Part shown: positions 33,900-46,175 of the stretch, piece after piece
How positions within the stretch are numbered: position 1 is the first letter of the stretch
Layout: each line of letters starts with the position of its first letter
NCBI GenBank assembly: GCA_029961685.1
Contig: JARWKL010000008.1
Location: 22,973,981 to 23,037,980 of the forward strand
Reading direction: 5' to 3'
Source: Aristolochia californica
Lineage: Eukaryota > Streptophyta > Magnoliopsida > Piperales > Aristolochiaceae
DNA: 64,000 bases
Position numbers and translations under genes: made by a program
The notes under the pieces: model-generated
Told to the model about the DNA's origin: nothing
Databases searched by the model: none
Seen by the model: only the letters and a program-made list of their open reading frames with translations

Positions 33900-34650
33900 A
33901 GCTGTTGATCATATTGATATGTCACTTATAAATTTTGGAGTTCTATTATGCCTAGATGAAGCCATGAATCTCGTTCCGCAACTTTTTTGGAATATGCCAT
34001 TCGAACAACTATGGACCAGTTGGATGGTCTTCATTAGATACCTCTTCTTCTTCTTTTGGGCGTTTGGCTACTTTGGCCTAGTTGTTTGGACGGTTCGCCA
34101 AACGGATGCTTCCTAAGGCTTTTCTTTTTCATCTCCATTTGGATGATTTTTGCCTAATCAGATGGGCTTCTTTACTTTGCTTGATTTCTTCTTTTTTGTC
34201 TTCTTGCCTTTGTTAGGGTAGCCAATCAGATCTTTGGATGAACAGTCTTCCACATAGAGTTTTCTCTCTTCTTCATTTGGATAGTTGGTTCCTTTTGTCA
34301 TTCAGATGGATGGGCTTTGCTTGCTTCCTGAGTTAAGCGTCCTTATAGGCCATTCGAATGCTGCCCCAGATGTAGGGTTTTAGAGAGTTCTCTCTTTTGT
34401 TTAGTTGAATGGTTATTGCTAAGCCATTTGAATGATGTGCTTTTTGGTATGAGCTGCTTGTTTCCTTTTTGTAAGGGCCGTTTAGATGGTCTGCTGCCAG
34501 TTTTACGAATATGCTCTCAAGAATTTCATATGAGGCTTTGCAATAGATGTTTGGATGGTCTACTGCCAGTTTAACGACTATGCTGCCAAGAATTTTCTAT
34601 CTTTGCTCCTCTTATTTTCTTTGATTTGTTTGCCCCCTAAACTAAATCTA
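33900..34650. repeat. Region of recurring CCATTTGGATGG-like motifs
   Basis: Variants of (C/T)ATT(T/C)GGATGG and GTTTGGATGGTC recur about a dozen times. A 30-bp block containing 'tggtctactgccagttt' is present twice (about 34477 and 34555). No gene is visible. It borders the minus-strand copia remnant and may be part of its body or of another LTR. Confidence 0.45.
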
Positions 34651-34659
34651 TTTGGTAGT

Positions 34660-36620
34660 TTAACTCATATTTTTCACTCATACCTTTACTTGCAACTAGA
34701 GATAAAGACCCATCTACAATACACACTTTAAGATTACCAGGAAAAGGAGTTTAGGATGAGAACAAATGAGAAAGATTGGTCATATAATCACTAGCACCCG
34801 AATCAACTATCTATTGTGTGTTATCAGAAAAAGAGTTAAGGGCGACAGGAGAACTACCTTTTTGAGCAAGTGAACTAGTAGCAGAGGTATTGGGATTAGA
34901 TTTGGACTGACTCAATAGTCCATACAGATGCTATAACTGTTCCTTATTGAATAAAGGTGTCTTGGAACTACAAGGATGAAACTGTTCTCTGACTTTGTGT
35001 AGCTGTCTGCATACCTTTACTATATTTCTTTTTCCAGTTGGAACATTTGTCATGTAACTTATAGTATGATTCCCTAGTATGTCTGAGCTTATAACAATTG
35101 TCAACGCCACCCTCTATCTTTCTCAACCCATTTCTTGTTATCAACACCATTTGACCCAGACTTAGTTCTTACTAACGTTGAGCTTTCCCCAACCGACTTT
35201 TCATGATCAGGCTCTTTGTCACCTAATAGCTCTTCCTGACTTTCGGCCTCTCAAACAGAAGTAGAAGCTTCAGTAAGATCAGAAAATGGTTCTTTACCAA
35301 GAACAAGGTCACATACCTGGTCGAGTTCAGGATTGAGTCCCAACCAGAACTGGAACACTCTCTCCCTCTCCAACATGTCTTTTATTTTTTCTGTGTCCAC
35401 GACAGATTCTATTTCCACATGCTCTGTAAACAACCCTCACAATTTGTTATAGTAGTTTGTAAAACTTGAGAACCCCGTTTTGTCTTGTGGATTTGCCGTT
35501 TGATCTGAAAAATCTGAGAAGTAAATCCTATCTTGGAGTATGTTTTATGCACAACAAACCAAATGTCCCTAGTAGTGAAAGCAATAGATGTCTTACTAAT
35601 CTCAAATTGCATAGAGTGTAGCAGCCACAACACGACAGTAGCATTGCCAACCTCCCACCTCGTAGGACTTATCATTTTCTGACTGTGCCTTTTCAACTCC
35701 ATTCACATATTTAAACTTCCTGCGACTCATCAAAAAGATTTTGGTAGATTGAGACCACTCCATAAATTTCTTTCCATTCAGTTTAACTGTAGAAATCTAT
35801 AGGGTAGGATTCTCAGCTTTAGTAGAAATTTTCTAGGGAATAGAGGTGATAATAGAAGATTTGGAAGTATCAGACATGATGAGTAGATGAGGGAAAAAGA
35901 AAAACCTGTTGGTGCACCTTTCCACACAGAAAAGTCTGACGATGAAGGCATTTCAGAAAATAGAGGCTGGTAAAGGGGCAAAAGAATTTTCTGATAATGA
36001 AGACTGGAACAATGGTTACTGCCGGCATTGAAGGTCGGTGAAAAGAAAGAAGAATTTAGAGCCCAAGCTCTGATACCATGATGAAAATGAAGAAGAAAGA
36101 GCTTTTTATACAATTTCTTAAATCACCACTACAATGGCTGCAATATATTCAATATAGGATGATGAATAAAAGGAAAGTTGATTAATTCTTAGAGCTAATC
36201 TAGCCTCTAATATTGGAGAGATTTCAGCAAGACAATAAGAAAATGAATCTAGTCATATTTCAACCATGAATCTGGTCATATTTCAACCATGAATCTGAAC
36301 ATATTTCAATAATGAATCTGGACATATTTCTACAGAAACAATGGCCATCCTTTAATGACTGTAACAGAAATTAAAATACAAACGGTATTGATATGAGCAA
36401 TTGGAGAAAAGGTGTAAAAAACATCTATGAAAAGAATGAAACTAGAGAAGATTTGAGAGAAGGAGAGGGAAGAAATTGAGAAAGGGAGAAGCAATCAAGG
36501 CTGTGTTGGAGTACGTGCTTGAAAAACACAAGCTGCACTCTTGTAACTACTCACTGAAGTGATATTTACATAAATGGACAGCAATACTCCTAGTATTTAC
36601 ACAGGCTGCCCTCTTTTAAC
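34660..36620 (-). mobile_element. Ty1/copia remnant D on the minus strand (LTR, PBS, gag, protease start)
   Basis: On the minus strand, TGGTATCAGAGC (36068-36079, exact PBS) follows LTR-like sequence from about 36620 that ends CATTTTCATCA at 36080. Gag starts with ATG near 35877. Sequence ends inside the protease near 34660, so integrase, RT and the 3' LTR are missing. Its gag is not closely like those of elements B and C, so it is a different copia lineage. Confidence 0.75.
34680..35877 (-). pseudogene. copia gag and protease start (remnant D)
   Basis: Minus-strand pieces in three frames form one gag: MSDTSKSSIITSIP, NGKKFMEWSQS and SRRKFKYVNG (about 35720-35877). These are followed by VGNATVVLWLLHSMQFEISK, FTTRDIW and TYSKIGFTSQIFQIKRQIH, then MLERERVFQFWLGLNPELDQV near 35320-35380, a degraded knuckle-like region near 35040-35110, and the protease active site VDSGASDYMT near 34785-34815. 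These match the plant copia UBN2-type gag. Frameshifts near 35430 and 35250 and a stop before the protease site break it. Confidence 0.8.
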
Positions 36621-36639
36621 TTCACATGTTCGACTGTTT

Positions 36640-37560
36640 ACTTAAGCTCCCATGTGCGGATCTCGCACTTGTGGGTTTTTCTTCTTCTTCCCGAGCTTTT
36701 GATTAATCAAAAGGTCGATGGTATTCGGGAAGACAGGGAAGAAGGGGTTCTAGTGGCAGGACGGCTGGCTCTTGGCAATGGTAGTGAAAATCGACGGCGG
36801 CAGCAGGCGGTGAGTGTCCTCTGCAGTGACAACAACGATTTGAGGGTTTTCGACGGTGGGACGAGCTTGGGGATGAGTCTAGGTGTCGGGGATGGTGGCT
36901 GGGCGGTGGAGGAGTGATCACCGGTGGGAGCTGTTGATGTCAGTGATGGGGCTTGGCGAGTGTACCTGGGCTCACAACTCGGTCGACGACGACGTTGGGT
37001 TGTTAGAGGGGTCGTTAATCAGATGCTCTGGAGCCGGCGAGATGCTCCGGAAGAATTTCGGTGATGCAGTAGGCTTTGGGATGTCTTTAGCGATGGGAAC
37101 CTGGCTCTGATACAAAATTTGATGCGGGATGAGTGAAGGAGAATTGGAGAAAATAGGAGGAGAAGAAGAAAGGAAGAGAGAAGGAAGAAGAAAACAACAG
37201 GATAAGAAAGAAAAGTTTTTAACAATCCTCAATTACATGCATAACGGGTTTAAATAGCTTTTGTTGTAGTCCGGTGTCTCCGAGTATAGATTCGTGTAAT
37301 TGGTGGCACATGAGAGATTTCCCCATCAACATTTCCCCTCCGCTCCTTGCTACTTATCAAAGAAGAAGGAAATGAGGCCAGCAATGGATAATCCAGGAGG
37401 AGTCCAACAACCGAAATGACGTTCAAATTGATGCCTCTTCTGTCCAGATCATCTTTCCCCCTCCAAATAATAGAGCTCACAGACTTTTGAAAGAATTCCA
37501 ATCTGAGAGATATAAATATGATGAGGATACCCGGTGTCAGATGAAGGAATTGGTTGAGAT
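36640..37560 (-). other. GC-richer segment with PBS-like site; possible LTR and leader
   Basis: On the minus strand TGTATCAGAGCC (about 37101-37112) resembles a PBS, with possible LTR sequence above it (about 37118-37540) and a Pro/Ser/His-rich open region below (36700-37090). Overlapping frames on both strands are compositionally biased. I could not identify a protein domain. It could be the 5' end of another minus-strand retroelement or a diverged gene fragment. Confidence 0.3.
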
Positions 37561-37679
37561 GATGGGCGTTACGAGGGATAGTTGCTAGGGGATGAGAGCA
37601 GCAAAGGAGTCAACAAATCCAAGCACACAAAGTGATGATTATTTCTTCATGAAATGTTCGTCGATTTGGCTCTCAAAGA

Positions 37680-38470
37680 AAGCGAGCTACAATCCCTAAT
37701 GTTCTTACCTCCACTAATTCTACCATCATTACCCTTCAAGAAACCAAAGCTCAGACTATGTGTGATTCAACTGCCCACAATCTTTGGAGTTGCTCCTCCT
37801 TGAGCTGGTCTGCTCTCGACGCGGTGGGGCATGCTAGGGGTATCTTAATCCTTTGGAACTCTGGCCTGGTTGATGTTCTTGCACTAGGCATGGCACCTTC
37901 TCCATTCGGGACCGCTGCTTTGGCGTAGTTTGGTGTCTTGCGGGAGTCTATAGCTCGACTCAATATCGGGTGAGACAAGATTTTTGGACGAGGTCTTGTC
38001 CCTCAATCAAAATTGGAATCTCCGTGGTTGTTTGTTGGAGATTTTAATGCCATCTGATACTGTAATGAGAGGTTTCCTCTTGCCACCTGCATCTCCTCCT
38101 CTATGTAAGGCTTCACTGAATGTATTGGTAACTGTGAGCTCGATGAAATAACCACCTCCGGCAAAGCTTTCACATGGTCCAATGATCAAGCTCATCCAAT
38201 CCTCTTCAAGCTGGATAATTTTCTCGCCAATGGGGAGTGTTTGAGATTATATGAGAACACCATTGGTAGGGTTGTCAACCGAGCATGCTCTGATCATTGG
38301 CCTATCCTACTTGACACAAAAGCTAGTAGATGGGGAGCAAAACCATTCTGCTTCGAGAATTCTTGGCTTCTTGCTAAGGATTTCGATTGCCTTCTTGTTG
38401 ATTGATGGACCAGTGCATGCTGTGATGGTGCGCCATTGGGTGGCGGCTCCCTTGAAAATTGCAGTCAATC
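37680..38470 (+). pseudogene. LINE endonuclease remnant
   Basis: Fragments of an apurinic-endonuclease-like domain are seen: TIITLQETKA with the QETK motif (37737-37748), GILILWNSGLVDVL near 37836-37880, a frame-shifted GDFNAI-like part near 38035-38055, then TSGKAFTWSN near 38155 and the terminal ACSDHWPILLDT near 38285-38320 with the conserved S-D-H. Family enzymes nick target DNA to prime reverse transcription. Stops and frame changes inactivate it. Confidence 0.72.
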
Positions 38471-38979
38471 AAATGGAAGCTCAAATCCCGGGCATCTGAG
38501 CTCCGCCACCAGGGATCGTTCCGCACTCCTATATTGGATTGCCCAACTTGATGAGTTGGAAGAACAAAGGCCTTTTGTCTGTCGAGTTTTCGCTTTGCTC
38601 CTCTCTTCAATGCAATTTTCAGACTCTCTCACTGTGAGTGCATCTAGTGGAAGCAATGAGCCCAATTTCGTTGACTGGCTAAAGGGGATGAAAACACGAA
38701 ATTTTTTCATGCGGTTGCCTCGGCTTGGAGGAGGACTCACCGGGTCTCCTCATTATCTATCAACAATGAAGTGACCTAGGCTAGGCCCTCAATTACTATC
38801 GCAATTATTAGATTTTTTGCATATTTGTACATTGAGGAGGTGCCTAGCTGCCCTGCTATCTAGCATCTTCCATAATCTCCCCCTGCGTCGCCTCACTCCT
38901 GTAGCTCCCTTTTTCCTCCTTAGTAACTGAAGATGTGGCCCTTGGCATGTTGACTGATTGTGCCCCAGTCCCAGACGGC

Positions 38980-39870
38980 CCGTAATGGAGGTAGATGCTA
39001 GCTGACCCTCAGGGAAGACATTCTTTCCATGGTCCGTAGCTTCTACCGTAATGGCATCATATACCGAGCTACGGGTGCATCCTTCATTGCTCTTGCCCCC
39101 AAGAAAGCTATTGTGGAACACCCTCGGCACTTCAGGCCAAAATTATTTCTCAGATGCTTTTTCGACATCTCAAGGCTGCCCTCCCAGCTGTCATCCACTA
39201 CAGGCAAAGTGCCTTTATCAAGGGGCCCTCCATCCTCAACTCTGCTATGGCTGTTCATGAGCTCCTGGATATCTTTAAACGGTCAAGACCGCTAAAGATT
39301 GTTATCAAGCTTGATCCAGAGAAAGCTTTTGACCAGGTTAGTTGGCAGCTACTTGATGACTTCCTTGATTGGGTGGGTTTTGGTGCTTGTTGGTGGTTTT
39401 TGATAAGTTGTGACTCTTCAGCCTCCTAGTTTATCCTCCTTCACAGTAAAATTTTCAGCTATCTCTAGGGGACCAAAGGAATCCAGCAAGGAGACCTCCT
39501 CTCCCCCTCGTATTCAATTTCATTACCGAGTATCTGTCCTCGGTCTACCTAGCAAAGTCTTTGAGATGGCTCTCCCCAATTGATGAGAAGCAGGAATTTG
39601 ACATCCCTATCTTGAAGTTTGTAGATGATATACTCTGGTTTGGTGGTGGCACTCTTAATCAGGTTAAGCGGATCAAGGGTCTCCTCGGGCTTTTTGAGAT
39701 CTTGTCTAGGCAGAAAATTAACCGGTGAAAAACCACCTTCATTGGATTCCTTTGTTGACACTGAGACTCTTGAGTACATGGCCAGTTGTCTTGGATGGTC
39801 TATTGCCAGCCTCCCAACTATTTACTTGGGACTTCCTCTTTTTGATAGCCGCCCCAACAAAACTCTGTGG
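38980..39870 (+). pseudogene. LINE reverse transcriptase remnant
   Basis: RT motifs appear in several frames: LREDILSMVRSFYRNG near 39010-39060, IALAPKKA, HFRPK, QSAFIKGPSILNSAM near 39205-39250, the first catalytic motif KLDPEKAFDQVSW near 39310-39346, GDLLSPLVFNF near 39500, and FVDDIL (39618-39635), where the family usually has FADD. Degraded RT continues to about 39870. Many indels separate these parts. Confidence 0.78.
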
Positions 39871-40080
39871 GCCCCTCTTATTGAGAAGATGGAAAGCCGA
39901 CTTGCAATTGGACGCGGAAGACTCCTCTCGAAAGCTATCGGCTCACTCTTCTTAATTCATGTCTTGATGGGCTTCCCACATATTATCTCTCCTTCCTCTT
40001 GTACCCGTTATTTATTTGCCACTTGGACCATATCAAAAAGAGATTTTTGTAAGGTCACCGTGGGGGTTGGAAGGGGGTGG

Positions 40081-40476
40081 GGAGCCACCGGGCGGGTCCA
40101 TGATATATTGATTGTTGTCTTATTAAGGGTAGTTTGGGGATTTCACTCTTGTAATCCGGTTGCCCTAATTTTCTCTTTATATTTGGGGGCGCCATTGTTA
40201 GGGTTTTATCACCCGGAGAAAGATCAGTCATCCGAGGAACATCGGTTGCGGGCGAGAGAGGTTAGAGAAAAACAACACCTGTAAGTGTGTGCAATCTCTC
40301 TTGTAAACTATTTCAACTTCATAGTGGATTATTGTAGCGGCAGAAAACAGGACGTAGTCTCACCTTGAGGCGAACCTGTATAAATCTCGTTTTTTCTCGT
40401 GCTTGCTATTATCCTTCTTCTGCGTTTATTATTATTGCTCTCGTTAGTTTGGAATTAGGGCATCTAATTCCTAATA
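40081..40476 (+). repeat. LTR-like repeat, copy 1
   Basis: This non-coding segment of about 390 bp is repeated at 49680-50064 in the same orientation. Shared blocks include 'ctcttgtaaactatttca', 'tctcaccttgaggcgaacct' and 'ggaattagggcatctaattc'. It ends CTAATTCCTAATA. A protein-free body, TG-like start near 40101 and similar ends suggest solo LTRs of one family, but no target duplication was found. Confidence 0.6.
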
Positions 40477-43344
40477 TATCATACTTTTTCATATTCCATA
40501 TATTGTTCTCTTACCTCTAACATCATTTCTAGGGGTGACATATGGAACAAATTGTTGGCAAGTAGTGCCTTCTTGAATCAGCCGATAAATTTGCTGAACA
40601 AAACCTATGTTCCCACGAGGTCTGAGAGGAAGGTGTGAAATCTGTAATTTGAAGGAAGTGATGATAAAACTCCACCAATACCAGCAGCCCGAGAAATGAC
40701 GCTGAATGAATCTCATGACCCTTGTTTCCCACCACGGTTATCCTATTTCCCCTAGGCATTTTCATTCAATTGGGATATCGTCTGGTTCCACAGATTTTTG
40801 CATCTTCCTCTTTGCTAAGCTTTCTTTGTGCCTTTCACTCTAGCATAAACATAACATGTAATTAGCTAGCTTTTGAGTACTAATATCTAAAGTAGTGTCT
40901 AAGTTTTTACTTAACTCTCCATCTAGTAGTCTGTCAGATAGGTTTTCCACCTTTTGTTATGTCTATCCTCCACAAAATCTCTTAGGCCATTTAATTGCCA
41001 ATGTATTTGAATTGAGAGTAGCAAATAAGTGACATTTCCTTTGTGAGGTTGCCATGAGGAACTTGTGATGTTGTTCTCTATGGGGAAAAAAAAATTAACC
41101 TGAGGATCTGTTACTTTTTTCTAAGAAAATATATTTTATAAAGGTGCTCAGTTATAAATGCTACAATGTTATAGGCAATGAAAAAATTACTGAGCTAGTG
41201 TATAAGTAGCAAAATCAAACTTTTGGCCCTATGGACCAAAGTGGCAGTTTCTTATTTCTAGGCTGATTCGTATTTATTTTCTACCTAAATTTCCTGCATC
41301 AGCGATTGACATTCAAATAATGCCATGACCAGGCTTTCATAGTTGTATTAAGCAACAGCCCCAAAGGAAATATATATTCCTTGATCTTACAATTTTAGTG
41401 TATTTCCTACAACAAACGGAGGGAAGAAGGGACCTGTTTGTAGTTACTTTGTGTAGGGGAAAGCAGAGATGTGAAGACAAAGGTTAGAAAAAGAAGACAG
41501 AAGGAAGAAGAACGAGAAGAGAGAATATGGGAGAAACAGAAAGGGCAATATAGACTGTAACTTCCTGCTCGATCCCTAATGACTTTGACAACATTGTTAT
41601 AAAAGACCAATCATTTAAAAGTGAAGCTAATACAGTAATTAAGTAATTACATACAACAACTAAATAAACCAAAACTGTACCTACCGCACCAGAATGAAAT
41701 AACCAGTCTAATTCTAACACGTGACTGACCTGTACAGATAGTTACATGTTCTGCTATGCTTATGTTTATGAGCTATTTGTTTTCTATATTGCTTCACTAA
41801 GTATTGTTGTTTTCTGGCTTCTTTCAGGTGTTTTTAGGCAGATAGTAACATGTTTTTACAAGGTAGGAAGAGATTGTGTGGTAGAGATGTAAGTGATTGT
41901 TCAGTGAATCAGTAACAAGTAGAGACTTAATCCCGTATGTGGTTTTTGGTCTATTCCGAATAATTTATCCCCTTACTAGAGTTTCTTCATTTGTATCTTC
42001 AATTCCTAGTGATCATTACTACACTTTGATTGTGGTTGATCTGTGACTGTTCATTTCCGATTGCTATCTATGCTGTCGTGTTCGTGGGCAGGAAAAGAAG
42101 TGTAGTGACTGACCTTTGTAGATTCACTGGCAGTTCCATCTACTTTGTTGTCTGAAAATTCTGTTTTTAGTTGCAAAAACTTCCTGGTTTTGCAACCGGT
42201 AGTTATTTATCTCTTTATTTCCATTTGTCTTAAATATTTGGGAGTATGTGGTAGACACTAGTGCTTTTGTTCATAGGTGGTCTTGACCATCAAAACTGGT
42301 TCCAGTGTTATGCAGTTAAGCAGTGGTCTTGACCATCTCACCAATTCTAGTGATTTCATGAATGGTCAGCCCAGTTGAGTATCCTGGCTCCTCTATAACC
42401 TTAGTACAATCTAAACAAAACTGATTCCAGTTAAGCAAGTCAACGTGGAAAGGTTTATTTTGGTCCCAAAGGATTCCAATCAGGCTAAGTTATTTCATAA
42501 AACTGGATTGAAGTTCTACAATCTTATGCCAATACTTTATGGGGCAAAATGAAATGAAAGCTTCTCTTCCAGAACAAGATTTGCAAACTGGCGAAGAGGA
42601 CGGTTTGTATCGATTTACTGTCCGGTTTGATATTCCTGGGTGTTTTGGTTGTTTAAGCCCTCCATGGCTGAGGAGGGCTGTGCTGACTAAAATGCTAAGC
42701 CGTGTTACTCTACACAGGGAGTGTTGAACGTGAGAGGAGGTGGTATCGATATCATCCTATATCTCAACCTTAAGAGTTAGAAACAAAAAGTTACGTTATC
42801 ACTATTTTTAAAAAACTTTCTATTCTAAACACAAACAAAAACATCATTTTCTAGCACCGTGCAATGAATTTCACTTTCTTTTACTTTTGAGTGATCTACA
42901 CCTCTTCCTACCCCAGCGAGTATGTAGCACCATTGGTGGGTGTATGGTAAATATTCTTTATATAATGGTCAATATGTAATTGAAGCTAGGTCTGATGCTT
43001 GGTGTTCTGATGGGCTCATTTAGGGTGCCAGGAATTTGTCCATTCACTTTTTTTTTTCTAGTGAATACTTGTCATTGAGTGGGTACATATTCCTGGGTGG
43101 ATAGCAAAAAATGTCATTTTTTTATCGAATTTGAATATATTCCCTTGAGAAACCCTAATGACCCAACTCGATAGATTAGCTTTGTCGAAGCTGCACGAAT
43201 TGGCAAGGAGAAAAATCCAAACAGCAAAATGCTGCATTAATGAGGCTTTCAGCCTAACAATGAAAACTTTCAAAACACATGAGAAAATACTACATGTTTC
43301 TTTGATCATAGAAGTCAAGAACAAAATCAATGATTACTAAATTT
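40477..43344. other. Intergenic region, no gene recognised
   Basis: A minus-strand frame at 40529-40765 starting MPRGNRITVVGNKGHEIH looks protein-like but matches nothing I recognise. Small open frames near 41400-41720 and 42539-42727 are unsupported. The rest is AT-rich. It could contain remnants of an old transposon or gene introns. Confidence 0.35.
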
Positions 43345-46175
43345 TTTTAGGAGAATAATTTCATTGATTTTTGTTATCTGGGTACATTGAGCCTTTATTT
43401 ATAATAGATAAAATATATATAATTATAACAAAATTAAATTACCTAAGTCTCAGTTACACCCAAAATAATACTCCTAATTATAATTTAACTAAATAACAAT
43501 TAAAGAGAACTAAAATGACTAAAACACTTTGGAACTAAGATATTCTTGTGAAATTTTCTCCAATGAGACTCCTATTTCACTCCACCATATTAATTCTCTT
43601 TTTTTAAGGTTTCTTCCTATGGGAGACATGTAAGACTCTTCCATAATTGGTCTTCAATACTCTCCCTCAAGTTAGAGTTTATAACTTCAACTTGCAAGGA
43701 AAAGTATTTTGGTTTTTAATTTTCATAGATGTCTATTCTTCATCTTTTGTTATCTTGTATATGTAAATAATTTGTTAACATAAAATTTAATTACCACAAT
43801 ACATGAAATTCTTCATTGTAAGTTACCTCTTATATGTACTTCTTCTTTTGCTTTTTCCCCTCAAGATTAGGATCACTTTTTCTTTTTCTCAAGAGGCCCA
43901 ACTTGCACAAAATAAATGTGAGAGAAGTAAAATCAACCCTCGCCCAACGATTGAACTCCAAACACCAGCTTGAAAAGGCTGCTCAAATTTGAAGGTGGAC
44001 CAACCCAATTTTAGGGCAACAAAAAGGCTACTCATTTTGTAAGGGTAGTTCAAAAATACCACTTGGATAAAAAGAATAAAATAATTTATTTAAGTTGGAT
44101 GTTGGGTGCATTCTTGTTTTTTTTTTCAGTTCTATAAGCATTGCTCCAAAGTGATGAAAAAAATGATAAATAGAATAAATACTACAAGAACACAAAGATA
44201 GTAGCTCACTTCAAACCGAAGGAGGCGACATTGCTGTACTCATACTTCCAAAAAAAAGACGTTCATCAAATCAATAGATAAACGAGAATGACAAATCTTA
44301 ACACAAAAAGGGATAAAATAAATTAGAAGATAATATTTCTATCATATTTTTGAAAATTTTCTTAAAGAAACGAAGTGATATTTAATGGGAGAAAGAAGAT
44401 TACCACAATTGACTAAAAACTAGAAGCTTTTGGGGGGAAAACTCAATGAAGGAGGCAATAATGTAACACTCATACTTCCAAAAAAAAAGAAACACTTGTC
44501 AAATCAATAGATTAAGGAGAGTGACCAATCTTGACACAAAAAAGGGAAAAACAAATTAGAAGACCATATTTCTATAATGTTTTTTGAAATTTTCTTAAAT
44601 GAATGAAGTAATATTTAGTGGGAGAAAAAAGTTTATCACAATTGACTAAAAAAGTAGAAACTTGTGGGGAAAACTCAATGACACATAAGGGTAGTAAAGG
44701 GAGTTGAATAAGAGAACTTGCTTAGCTTAAGACTCAATGCTAACAAGTTAATAAAATAACATAGAAAACTTCAATAGAGAAAAAAACTTGAGAAATAGAC
44801 CCTTCTTCTCCCTTCTTTATCTTTTGAAACAACCAGAAACCTTGATGTAGGGTACATTTGGGAAACAAGTTAATTTTGTTTAGAAAAAAAAGTTTATTTA
44901 AGAAGGAATTTCAAAGGAATTTTAATCCATATATGAGTACATTTATGACATACAAGTTGAAGATAATGGTTGGAGAGGGAAAAGAGAAACTGTGATGGTA
45001 CATGCAAAACATAATTTTGATAGAGAAGAAAGGACTATGATGTGCATGCTTGTAAATTGATGAGACATGTAATTAAAATATAAGCTTTGGATCACAAAAT
45101 TTACTTAAATGAAAACCAACCATAATTGAAACACATAAACTTAACTTTTGAGGAATGAGCTTAAAATTCGGATTTTCTCAATTAACATGTTTCCAATATG
45201 ACCTTTGAATCTTCTGATATTGATATCTCTCTATAGAAACATTGGATTGGGAAACGGTTAATTGTTTCAGAAATTAAACTCATACAAATTTATTTTGGGA
45301 TATAATTCTCTTAAAATTTTTTGTCCTTAATGGCATAAAATGTTTTGGAAGATGAAGCTTTTTGTACATGCTCGAACCTTTCTTGTTGCCTGACTTTTGC
45401 TGCTTGAGATGTTGATTTTTCTTTGTAAAAACCTTTGATTGCTAAAGTTCATTGTGAGTTGGAAAATAGACTCAAATAATTTTCCATCAACATATAATTT
45501 GAAATATGATAAGTGTATTATGAAGGTGAAAATTCCAAGGAATAATAGGTATTGGGATAGGAAAAACATCAATGAGAAAGAAAAAGCTAGAATACAAACC
45601 TAAACTTATAGAGATGAAAAATAAGAAAATGATTATATTGTCTCTATGGGTTGACTAAGTCATCTCACAGTACCTACTCTAATGTCTTTTTGAACTTTTG
45701 AAGAAAATAATTCATTGATTGTTTTAATTTGAGTACATTGGGCCCTTATATATAATTCGATGAAGAAGGAAAAGTTAGAATACAAACCTAAACTTATAGA
45801 GATGAAAAATAATAAAAGGATCACATTGTCTCTATGGGTTGACTAAGTCAACTCACAAAACTTGCTCTAATGCCCTTTTGAAGTTTTGCATAAAAAATAA
45901 TTCATTGATTATTATAATTTGAGTACACTGGGCCTCTGTTTATAATAGAGTAAATACATAGAATCATAATGAAATTAAACTACCCAAGTCCCAGCTATAC
46001 CCAAAATAGTACTCCTAATTAGAATCAAAATAAATAATAATTAAATAGAATTAAATAACTAAAACACTTTTGAACTGAGATACACTTGTGAGACTTCGTC
46101 CCATGAGATTCCTCTTGGACTTCACGGTATTAATTCTCCTTATTTGAGGCTTCTTCCTATGAAAGTCATGTAAGA
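43345..46175 (-). mobile_element. Non-autonomous LTR element (LARD-like), minus strand
   Basis: Two diverged LTR-like copies in the same orientation lie at about 43345-43669 and 45872-46175. On the minus strand the left copy is preceded by a polypurine-like TTGAGGGAGAG (about 43671-43681), so it is the 3' LTR. The right copy is followed by a decayed PBS and the family leader (about 45600-45870), so it is the 5' LTR. The leader/LTR junction is partly duplicated at 45655-45790. The roughly 2-kb interior has no protein domain. LTRs match the family at 5796-6237 and 21140-21449. Confidence 0.6.
44230..44695. repeat. Two-copy 230-bp tandem repeat
   Basis: 'ctcatacttccaaaaaaa' recurs at 44240 and 44470, and the blocks 'tttcttaaa' and 'cacaattgactaaaaa' keep the same spacing. 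It lies inside the interior of the LARD-like element and is AT-rich and non-coding. Confidence 0.8.

Larger units (their letters stand above)
37560..40010 (+). mobile_element. LINE (L1-type non-LTR retrotransposon) remnant
   Basis: Endonuclease-type sequence is followed about 1 kb later by reverse transcriptase, on the same strand and in LINE order. There is no LTR. Frames are broken many times. The 5' end and poly(A) end could not be placed; the sequence stops being recognisable near 40010, just before an LTR-like repeat. Confidence 0.75.

Noticed and set aside
40529..40765. Minus-strand frame MPRGNRITVVGNKG as a gene
   Set aside because: Composition is protein-like, but no family, exon partner or start context could be supported. 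It is recorded only in the intergenic entry.
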